A stretch of 6,685 bases of DNA, taken from the NCBI GenBank assembly GCA_031366605.1, contig JANLOO010000049.1:1-6685 (forward strand), in the 5' to 3' direction. The notes below the pieces were generated by a model that saw only the letters and a program-made list of their open reading frames with translations, did not search any database and was not told the DNA's origin. The stretch is from CALMEC01 sp031366605 (lineage in GTDB: Bacteria; Actinomycetota; Thermoleophilia; Miltoncostaeales; Miltoncostaeaceae). This document shows positions 1 to 5,364 of this stretch, in pieces (positions within the stretch are counted from its first letter, which is position 1; every line of letters begins with the position of its first letter). The position numbers and the translations under genes are program-made.

Positions 1-82
1 CCTTCAAAAGCCCCGCCACCCGCTCCAACGAAACGCGCTCCTCATCGTTCAGCTCCACCTGGTGGGCGCTCAGCGGCGGCAT
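1..82 (-). CDS. N-terminus of unidentified protein, possibly IS630-type transposase (partial, runs off left edge)
   Basis: Reading the minus strand from an ATG at 82-80 gives 27 codons open to the window edge. The peptide begins MPPLSAHQVELNDEERVSLE and continues RVAGLLK. A 'LxDEERxxLExxA' segment near the N-terminus is common in IS630-family transposases, just before their helix-turn-helix region, but it is short and could occur in other helical N-termini. The frame is also open upstream of this ATG, and the nearest purine-rich stretch (around 112-119 read on the minus strand) is too far away to fix the start. No terminal inverted repeat could be recognised between here and the next gene. 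What is seen is an open frame; the transposase identity is a weak inference. Confidence 0.3.
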   Translation of the reverse strand, partial: MPPLSAHQVELNDEERVSLERVAGLLK

Positions 83-249
83 GCACACACATTCGCCAAC
101 CCCGACGCGACTCCTCCCCAGACCTCCGACGAACTTATGACGCGCAGCACTAAGCTAAGAGCCCGTTTCAGAATGGGGCACGGTACAGCAATCAACCCGC
201 GTTCAACGTCCTCTCATCTTCATGCGCGACACTCACCGCAACTCGAACG
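83..249. other. Divergent intergenic region left of the response regulator
   Basis: About 170 bases separate the start of the leftward partial gene from the ribosome binding site of the rightward response regulator. The region should hold promoters for both directions. I could not identify a convincing -10/-35 pair, direct-repeat operator for an OmpR-type regulator, or insertion-sequence end in it. Open frames crossing it have no recognisable protein character. Confidence 0.3.
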
Positions 250-256
250 AAGGGGA
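250..256 (+). promoter_or_regulatory. Shine-Dalgarno site fixing the response regulator start
   Basis: AAGGGGA lies 7 bases before the ATG at 264. The protein from this ATG begins MRILIAEDD, the canonical first strand and acidic pocket of a receiver domain. The earlier in-frame ATG at 222 has no such site and would add 14 residues that do not belong to the fold. Confidence 0.65.
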
Positions 257-263
257 CAAGCTG

Positions 264-956
264 ATGCGCATCCTGATCGCAGAGGACGACCACAAAATGG
301 CGAGTCTCATACAACGCGGCCTACGCGAAGCGGGCCACGCCGCCGATGTCACCGCAAACGGCGATGAAGCCCTCGCACGCGCGCGCTCGGGACCCTATGA
401 GGCACTCGTGCTCGACGTCATGTTGCCCGGCCGCGACGGACTCAGCGTGTGCCGTGAGCTGCGCACAGGCGGCAGCAGCATCCCCGTGCTCATGCTCACC
501 GCACGCGACGGACTCGACGACCGCGTCGCCGGCCTCGACACAGGCGCCGACGACTACCTCACCAAACCATTTGCGTTCGACGAGTTGCTCGCCCGCCTCC
601 GCTCGCTCAGTAGGCGCGGCGGCGCGCAACGAGCACCCGTCCTGAGCCACGGGGACCTCGTCATGGACCCGGCGGCGCACACCGCCACCCTCGCCGGCGA
701 ACCAGTCGAACTCACCATCCGCGAACTTTCCCTGCTGGAGGCGTTCATGGAACGGCCAGGTGAGCTCATCACCCGCACCTACCTGTACGAACGCGTCTGG
801 GACGAGCACTACGACGGACTCTCAAACGTCGTCGATGTCTACATCGGGCGGCTCAGACGCAAGCTGACTCGACCAGGCCGGCAATGGCCCCTTCGGACCC
901 TCCGAGGCGCCGGCTACATCCTCGACCCCAATCCTGCAGACCACGGCCCCCCATGA
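264..956 (+). CDS. OmpR/PhoB-family response regulator, DNA-binding (orphan in this window)
   Basis: This 230-residue two-component response regulator is full length for the OmpR/PhoB family. The receiver domain spans residues 1-115: the acidic pocket is Glu7, Asp8 and Asp9, the phospho-acceptor is Asp51 (in VLDVMLPG), and the switch residues are Thr79 (LTAR) and Lys101 (TKPF). A short linker leads to a winged-helix DNA-binding domain at about 130-225, with the recognition-helix region around SNVVDVYIGRLRRKL and the terminal wing strand LRTLRGAGYIL. Phosphorylation of Asp51 by a sensor kinase would drive dimerisation and promoter binding. Its TGA overlaps an ATG (ATGA at 953-956), an arrangement that usually couples the regulator to its kinase gene, yet no kinase follows. 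Target genes and stimulus cannot be read from the sequence. The family is certain; a specific orthologue such as MprA, CusR or PhoP cannot be assigned. Confidence 0.93.
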   Translation: MRILIAEDDHKMASLIQRGLREAGHAADVTANGDEALARARSGPYEALVLDVMLPGRDGLSVCRELRTGGSSIPVLMLTARDGLDDRVAGLDTGADDYLTKPFAFDELLARLRSLSRRGGAQRAPVLSHGDLVMDPAAHTATLAGEPVELTIRELSLLEAFMERPGELITRTYLYERVWDEHYDGLSNVVDVYIGRLRRKLTRPGRQWPLRTLRGAGYILDPNPADHGPP

Positions 957-1167
957 ACAACCTACTGGCGAACCACAACTCGGCACCCGCAGCTCTGCGA
1001 CGTCCGTGGCACGCAGCCAGTCGGGAGATACGAACAACTACCGTCACCCCTCATCACAGCGAGCAATCACGGGGCGTACGCCGCTGGCCGTCATCGCGAG
1101 CCACGATCCAGCCGTGCTCAGCCCACCTCCGTCAGCCCGCGCCGATAGGTGCGGTGAGCGATCTTTC
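957..1167. other. Non-coding or degenerate gap after the response regulator
   Basis: Including the hairpin and a short spacer, about 257 bases separate the end of the response regulator from the end of the converging PII gene. An ATG at 953-955 overlaps the regulator's stop and opens a frame of 86 codons to 1213. Its product is Arg-, Ser-, His- and Pro-rich, with no membrane segment, HAMP domain or histidine-kinase motif. It reads like chance translation of GC-rich DNA. The other plus-strand frame open across part of this stretch also shows no kinase-like sequence. The simplest reading is intergenic DNA, possibly left where a partner kinase gene was lost. Confidence 0.45.
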
Positions 1168-1200
1168 GGGACCCGGCGACCACAACGGCCACCGGGTCCC
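1168..1200 (-). terminator. Strong hairpin terminating the amtB-PII operon (no U-tract)
   Basis: Perfect 9-base arms GGGACCCGG (1168-1176) and CCGGGTCCC (1192-1200) enclose 15 bases. Read on the minus strand, the stem continues with a T-G wobble and four more pairs (one of them G-T) to a 5-base loop, about 14 pairs in all. On the plus strand the wobble pairs become C/A mismatches, so the structure favours minus-strand transcripts. It starts 13 bases after the PII stop codon. No run of T follows on either strand, as is frequent in high-GC actinobacteria. It could also stop plus-strand transcription from the response regulator. Confidence 0.7.
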
Positions 1201-1213
1201 AAGCGAACATTGA

Positions 1214-1582
1214 TCAGACGTGCGCCTGCTCCTCGTCGTGTGAGGCCAACACGATCGGACCCCGCTCACCGGTGCGAACGCGAATGGCGTCCTCGATGGC
1301 GTAGATGAAGATCTTGCCGTCACCGGGTTCGCCGGTGTGGGCATGCTCCATGATCGTGCCGATCGCACGTTCGACGTCGACGTCGTCGACGGCGATCTCC
1401 AATTTGAGCTTGGGTCGCAGGAAGATTGTGGTCTTCGCTCCCCGGTAGCTCTCGGTGAAGCCCTTCTGCCGTCCTGAGCCTTTGACTTCGCTGACGCTCA
1501 TTGAGGGGAGCCCCATCGCATCGAGCCGGTCGCGGATCTCTTCGAACGCCTCGTGGCGGATGAACGCTTCGATTTTCTTCAA
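1214..1582 (-). CDS. glnK: PII nitrogen-regulatory protein (GlnB/GlnK family), T-loop Tyr51 replaced by Thr
   Basis: This is a 122-residue PII signal protein; the family norm is about 112, so there is a tail of roughly 10 residues. PII trimers bind ATP/ADP and 2-oxoglutarate and, when encoded beside amtB, plug the ammonium channel. The first residues, (M)KKIEAFIR, align with the family start only if the TTG at 1582-1580 initiates. Numbering then matches E. coli PII: Gln39, T-loop Tyr46-Arg47-Gly48-Ala49, Lys58, the GDGKIF nucleotide-binding turn (87-92, Lys90), Arg101 and Arg103. The C-terminal PII signature T-x3-GDGKIF is intact. Position 51, the tyrosine uridylylated in proteobacteria and adenylylated in actinobacteria, is Thr (codon 1432-1430), and residue 50 is Lys rather than Glu. 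Arg47, which enters the AmtB pore, is kept. The gene lies 10 bases after amtB. The glnK name rests on the amtB linkage; glnB would describe it equally well. Confidence 0.93.
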   Translation of the reverse strand: MKKIEAFIRHEAFEEIRDRLDAMGLPSMSVSEVKGSGRQKGFTESYRGAKTTIFLRPKLKLEIAVDDVDVERAIGTIMEHAHTGEPGDGKIFIYAIEDAIRVRTGERGPIVLASHDEEQAHV

Positions 1583-1595
1583 CACCCCTCCTTTA
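1583..1595 (-). promoter_or_regulatory. Shine-Dalgarno site of the PII gene fused with the amtB stop codon
   Basis: On the minus strand TAAAGGAGG (1595-1587) contains the amtB stop TAA directly followed by AGGAGG, 4 bases before the TTG at 1582. An in-frame GTG at 1585-1583 is only one base from the AGGAGG and would add one residue to the conserved PII start, so TTG is preferred. Ribosomes terminating on amtB would sit on this site, which suggests translational coupling. Confidence 0.65.
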
Positions 1596-3065
1596 CGACG
1601 CTGGTGCGGTTTGTGTGGATGGACTCGCCCCACTGCTCTGCATCGCCGTCGCCGGTGACGTCATGTCCTCCGGCTCGGCGCCCGGGACCTCGATGAAGCG
1701 CTCCGGGTAACCGAACATACCGTGCTCGGAGATGTCGAGTCCTGCCAGCTCTTCCCGCTCGCTGACACGCAGACCAATGGTGTACTTGATCGCGGCGAAG
1801 ACGATGAACGAACAGGCACCGGTGAACGCGATGGTTGCTGCGATTCCGTAGAACTGCACCCACAGCTGGTGGCCGCCGCCGCCGTAGAACAGCCCAGCCT
1901 TGCTGAGCGGCAGCGCCGTCAGACGGTCGGTCGCGGCGAAGAGTCCGACCGACAGCGTGCCCCAGATACCGGCGACACCGTGGACCGGGAGACACCCGAT
2001 CGGGTCGTCGACGAGGAGCTTGTCGACGAGTACGACCAGCGGAGGAACGATGAGCCCGGCGACGAGGCCGATGACGACCGCGGCCCACGGGTCGACGAAT
2101 GCACACGGTGCGGTGATCGCAACAAGCCCTGCGATCGCACCGTTGCCCATCTGTGAGACGTCCAACGTCTTGAACATGATCATCGCGCCGATCGTCGCGC
2201 CCATGACGCCGGCCGCGGCCGCCAGGTTGGTGTTGACCGCGATGTCGGCGAAGTTGTTCGCCACGGCATTCAAGGTCGAGCCGGGGTTGAAGCCCATCCA
2301 ACCGACCCACAAGATCAGGACGCCCAACATGGCGAGCGGGATCGAGTGCCCCGGGATCGGGACGGCTTTCTTGTTGCGGAACTTACCGATCCGCGGGCCG
2401 AGCAACAGGGTCCCGGCGAGTGCCGCGAGCGCACCTTGAAGATGCACGATCGAGCTACCGGCGAAGTCCAGGAACCCATCCTGCGCGAGCCAACCACCGC
2501 CCCACGTCCAGTGCGCGACGATCGGATAGATGAGCCCGGTGAAGACGACGCCGAAGATGATGTAGGCGACGAACTTCGTGCGGTCCAGCATCGCGCCGAA
2601 CACGATCGCGAGCGACACGGCCGCAAAGACGACTTGGAAGAAGAACTGTGCCTGAATCGGCGTGATGCTGTACGAGAGCGACGCGAACTCAGTCGCGGAG
2701 TTGTGGACGTTCATGAACCATCCGCCCGAGCCGACGAAGCCGTTGCCCGTGGCGAACGCCAGCGAGAAGCCGACAGCCCAAAACATCAGGAACGAGATCG
2801 ACAGGTTGATCACGATCTTACCCGCGACTGCGCCTGCATTCTTCATGCGGGACAGGCCGATCTCGAGCATCGCGAAACCCGCTTGCATGAAGAGAACGAG
2901 GATCGCGGCAAACACCACCCAGATCTGGTTGGCAGAGAACGCGACATCGTTGATCTGCTGTGACAGCTCAGCCGGGGTTGGGTCGGCGGCGAAGGCCGAC
3001 ACCGGTAACGCGATGAGCGCCAACATCGCCAAAGCGATGATGCGGCGCAACACGCCTGATCGCAT
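1593..3065 (-). CDS. amtB: Ammonium transporter, Amt/AmtB family
   Basis: This 490-residue inner-membrane protein forms the trimeric Amt channel that conducts ammonia/ammonium. The start is the ATG at 3065-3063, preceded by AGGGAGA at 6 bases. A signal peptide (1-27, ending near AFA-ADP) is followed by eleven predicted membrane helices, as in mature AmtB. Aligned by motif to E. coli AmtB, the key residues are present: Phe143 and Phe147 (external gate/S1 region, FQVVF), Trp188 (WTWGGG), Asp200 and His208 (LDFAGSSIVH), Phe259 (WMGFN) and His362 (VHGVAGIWG). The twin-histidine pore is therefore complete. The cytoplasmic tail retains the family motif GLDISEHG (442-449), which contacts PII, followed by about 35 Ser/Thr/Pro/Ala-rich residues of no recognised function. 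It is co-directional with and nearly abuts the PII gene, the classical amtB-glnK pair. Nitrogen-dependent transcription is expected, but no known operator was identified upstream. Confidence 0.96.
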   Translation of the reverse strand: MRSGVLRRIIALAMLALIALPVSAFAADPTPAELSQQINDVAFSANQIWVVFAAILVLFMQAGFAMLEIGLSRMKNAGAVAGKIVINLSISFLMFWAVGFSLAFATGNGFVGSGGWFMNVHNSATEFASLSYSITPIQAQFFFQVVFAAVSLAIVFGAMLDRTKFVAYIIFGVVFTGLIYPIVAHWTWGGGWLAQDGFLDFAGSSIVHLQGALAALAGTLLLGPRIGKFRNKKAVPIPGHSIPLAMLGVLILWVGWMGFNPGSTLNAVANNFADIAVNTNLAAAAGVMGATIGAMIMFKTLDVSQMGNGAIAGLVAITAPCAFVDPWAAVVIGLVAGLIVPPLVVLVDKLLVDDPIGCLPVHGVAGIWGTLSVGLFAATDRLTALPLSKAGLFYGGGGHQLWVQFYGIAATIAFTGACSFIVFAAIKYTIGLRVSEREELAGLDISEHGMFGYPERFIEVPGAEPEDMTSPATAMQSSGASPSTQTAPAS

Positions 3066-3330
3066 GATTTCTCCCTGATCGTTACGGGGCCCCAAACGGA
3101 GGCCGAGACATTTGGGAGGTTAGGCCGGGGCATGTCGTCGCTTCGTTGGCCCCAGGGCGAGAAAACGCCACCCAAAGCTTTCGCCCATGGGATAGACGGC
3201 GCGGTCCGGACTCAAGTCTCGGGACGCCCCCGCCGATGGGGATGGCAACCTCCCCGAACTGCCCAGGGCCCGGTCCCTTTGGCGTTCGCCCGAGTCTCGC
3301 CTCGCGCGTGCCTCATTCGAAAGGACAATC
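3066..3330. promoter_or_regulatory. Divergent intergenic region between amtB and the chemoreceptor, rich in inverted repeats
   Basis: The 265 bases must carry promoters for both amtB (leftward) and the chemoreceptor (rightward). Visible structure: a GGGCGAGA arm at 3155-3162 pairing with TTTCGCCC at 3179-3186 (one G-U pair); a stem of CTCGGGACGCC (3218-3228) with GGCGT plus CCCGAG (3281-3285 and 3289-3294, with a 3-base bulge TCG between them); and inside the latter a GGGGA/TCCCC hairpin at 3238-3254. This resembles the closing stem and inner arms of a structured leader RNA. Both long stems would form in either transcript, with G-U pairs differing by strand. I do not recognise a known riboswitch class, nor convincing -10/-35 boxes. 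The chemoreceptor ribosome site AAAGGA lies at about 3320-3325. Confidence 0.35.
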
Positions 3331-5262
3331 GTGAAGCCCTCCCTTCCGTCCAATGACGCCCCCACGGCGGCCATGCCGGGTGGAGGCGCCGCGTCCCGAA
3401 GCTTCGGCGTCGGCCGAAAGCTCCTGATGGCCTTCCTGGCCGTCGTCGTCCTGATCGGCGTCGTCGGCGTCGTCGGCCTCAGCCGTGCCGGCACCCTCAA
3501 CGGCCATACCAACGACATCTACAACAACGATGTCGCCAACTTCGAGGAGATCAGCAACGTCGGCGCGCAACTGGCGGAGATCCAGGCGGACGCGATCCGG
3601 GCTCCAGGGCTGCAGGGCCATCCTGTGGAACTCAAGCGCCAGCTCGGTCAGTTCGCCGGGTTCGACAAGAACGTCAACGATCGCCTCGACACGATCGACC
3701 AGCGAGACGCGGGTCAGGCCGACATCAGTGCCGCCGTCGCGGCACTGCGTGCTGCCATCGGCGACTACAACGAGATCAGGGACACAAAAGTCCTCGGCGC
3801 CGTTCAACGAGGCGACTTCGCTGCGGCGGCCCAGGCCGCGAATACGGAGCTGGACGCAATCACCGAGCCGGTGCTCAAGGCCCAGAAGACGCTGGCCGAC
3901 GCACAGAAGGGGGCGGCGGCCGACAGCCACAGTTCGAGCCAATCAGTGTTCAAGGGCACCCGCACGCTGCTGATCGGGTTGACGCTGCTCGCGCTCCTCT
4001 TCTCTGTCGCGATCGCGGGGACGCTCTCCCGCAAGCTCACCCGACGGATGGCGCGCATCATCGCAGGGACGCGAGCCGTTGCAGCCGGCGACCTGACGCA
4101 TCGCGTGGACGTTCAAAGCCGCGACGAGCTGCAAGAAATGGCGACGTCCTTCAACGAGCTGACCGAACGCCTTCAGCTGTCGCAGGCCGCCGAAGTGGCC
4201 GCCCGCGAGGAGGGTCAGCGTTCAATGGTCACGCAGTACGAGACGTTCGCGCGACGTGTCGCCGGTGGCGACCTGACCGCTCGGGTCAACGCCGATGGCG
4301 GGGAGTTCACGTCCCTGGCGGGAAACATGAACGACATGGTGCAGGGCCTGGGGGGCATGTCCGGCGAGGTGCGGGACGCAGCGAAGGCCATGGCCGGAGC
4401 GACGTCCCAGATCCTGGCGGTCGTGTCGCAGCACAACGCAGCGTCGTCTGAGCAGGCGGCGGCGATCGCCGAGACCTCGGTCACCGTGGACGAGGTCCGC
4501 GCAACGGCGCATCAGGCGGCCGAGCGGGCGCAGATGTTGGCTGATCAGGCCCTGACAGCGGCAGCGGTCTCGGTCGAAGGTCGCGCCGCGGTTGAGGGAA
4601 TCACCGAGGGCATGGGCGCGATCCGCGCCAAGGTCGAGGAAATCGCCCGTGACATCCGCGCCCTCTCCGACCGCGCACGGGCAATCCAAGACATCACCGA
4701 AACCGTCAACGGCCTGGCCGACCAATCCAACATGCTGGCGTTGAACGCCACCATCGAGGCGGCCAAAGCCGGTGAGCACGGCAGGGGCTTCGCGGTTGTC
4801 GCGGACGAGGTCCGGCTCCTGGCCGAGCAGTCCAAGGCCGCGACCGCCCAGGTCCGCGCAATCCTTGCGGAGATTCAGCAGGCGAGCGACAAGGCGGTCA
4901 TGGCCGCCGAACAGGGCACCCGCGTGGTCGAGGCAGGCGCGGCCGGGGCTCGCGAAGCCGGGTTGGCAATCGAACGGATCGGCGAGACGGTTCAGGAGAC
5001 GGCTCAGGTCGCCTCCCAGATCGCCGCGTCCGCCAAGGAACAGTCTGTCGGAATGGAGCAGATCGGCCAGGCGATGACCGATGTCGCGACGACCACCCAT
5101 CAGATCGCTTCGGGGGCGGACCAGACGCACGATGCGGCCCGCTCGCTCGCCGACTTGGCCGAACGACTCGAAGCGTTGACGTCCCGCTACATCATCGACG
5201 GCGCCCGCTCAGGCGACCCTCGAACACAGACCACGCCCCGGCTGGCTCCTGTGGGGGTCTAA
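3331..5262 (+). CDS. Methyl-accepting chemotaxis protein, two-TM with four-helix-bundle-type sensor and HAMP
   Basis: This 643-residue transmembrane chemoreceptor signals through CheW/CheA. The start is the GTG at 3331, with AAAGGA 5-6 bases upstream. Order of parts: a 27-residue cytoplasmic N-tail; TM1 at about 30-51; an extracytoplasmic helical sensor at about 52-210 (160 residues, the size of a 4HB_MCP domain, ligand unknown); TM2 at about 212-232; HAMP at about 233-285; a second HAMP-like segment at about 300-342 (AGGDLTARVNADGGEFTSLA); and the coiled-coil signalling domain at about 345-620. The hairpin tip at about 458-500 is highly conserved (DQSNMLALNATIEAAKAGEH, then GRGFAVVADEVRLLAEQS). 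Probable methylation-helix segments lie around 370-385 (SSEQAAAIAET) and 566-580 (SAKEQSVGMEQI). There is no C-terminal CheR-tethering pentapeptide. A small GGGGT/ACCCC hairpin straddles the stop codon. No other che genes are in the window. It is divergent from amtB, but a link to ammonium sensing is only a guess. Confidence 0.95.
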   Translation: MKPSLPSNDAPTAAMPGGGAASRSFGVGRKLLMAFLAVVVLIGVVGVVGLSRAGTLNGHTNDIYNNDVANFEEISNVGAQLAEIQADAIRAPGLQGHPVELKRQLGQFAGFDKNVNDRLDTIDQRDAGQADISAAVAALRAAIGDYNEIRDTKVLGAVQRGDFAAAAQAANTELDAITEPVLKAQKTLADAQKGAAADSHSSSQSVFKGTRTLLIGLTLLALLFSVAIAGTLSRKLTRRMARIIAGTRAVAAGDLTHRVDVQSRDELQEMATSFNELTERLQLSQAAEVAAREEGQRSMVTQYETFARRVAGGDLTARVNADGGEFTSLAGNMNDMVQGLGGMSGEVRDAAKAMAGATSQILAVVSQHNAASSEQAAAIAETSVTVDEVRATAHQAAERAQMLADQALTAAAVSVEGRAAVEGITEGMGAIRAKVEEIARDIRALSDRARAIQDITETVNGLADQSNMLALNATIEAAKAGEHGRGFAVVADEVRLLAEQSKAATAQVRAILAEIQQASDKAVMAAEQGTRVVEAGAAGAREAGLAIERIGETVQETAQVASQIAASAKEQSVGMEQIGQAMTDVATTTHQIASGADQTHDAARSLADLAERLEALTSRYIIDGARSGDPRTQTTPRLAPVGV

Positions 5263-5317
5263 ACCCCATCGCGAACCCGGCCCCCCAACCAGAGGGACAG
5301 ACCCATCTGACCATCGA

Positions 5318-5350
5318 CGGGTGAGGCCGCCACCCCGGCGACCTCACCCG
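5318..5350 (-). terminator. Shared hairpin terminator between converging chemoreceptor and surface-protein genes
   Basis: Perfect arms CGGGTGAGG (5318-5326) and CCTCACCCG (5342-5350) continue on the minus strand through a T-G wobble into CGCC/GGCG and a 5-base loop, 14 pairs in all. It begins 14 bases past the stop of the minus-strand gene and 55 bases past the chemoreceptor stop, so it can serve both, although the C/A mismatch on the plus strand favours minus-strand RNA. No T-run follows on either side. Confidence 0.7.
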
Positions 5351-5364
5351 AATCGGCGTTGGTA

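Noticed and set aside
1214..1633. Longer PII reading starting at the ATG-equivalent at 1633
   Set aside because: It would overlap the end of amtB and add 17 basic residues absent from the family, while a good AGGAGG sits right before the conserved start.
1579..2310. Open frame of 243 codons on the same strand as amtB in another frame
   Set aside because: The product is almost entirely Arg/Gly/His-rich and overlaps conserved AmtB coding sequence, so it is a frame shadow.
3066..3090. GTAAC on the minus strand just before amtB as a GlnR-type operator half-site
   Set aside because: The second half (GAAAC at 6 bases) is absent, and the position abuts the ribosome binding site.
3155..3250. Fragments such as CCCAAAGC and ATGGCAACC suggested a cyclic-di-GMP-I riboswitch ahead of the chemoreceptor
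   Set aside because: The required GGCAAACC plus GNRA-loop P2 and the GACGCAAAGC core are not present in order, and no G/C pair arrangement fits the fold.
3237..3270. GGGGATGGCAACCTCCCCGA followed by ACTGCCC resembles the 5' half of a fluoride riboswitch
   Set aside because: The conserved 3' element (a TGATGGC-like segment completing the pseudoknot) is not found downstream, and neither neighbour is a fluoride exporter or related gene. The GC-rich hairpin is likely coincidental.
4222..5130. Open frame of 302 codons antisense to the chemoreceptor
   Set aside because: It is a by-product of high-GC codon use in the real gene; its product is Arg/Gly/Asp-rich with no domain character, and the sense strand encodes a textbook chemoreceptor.
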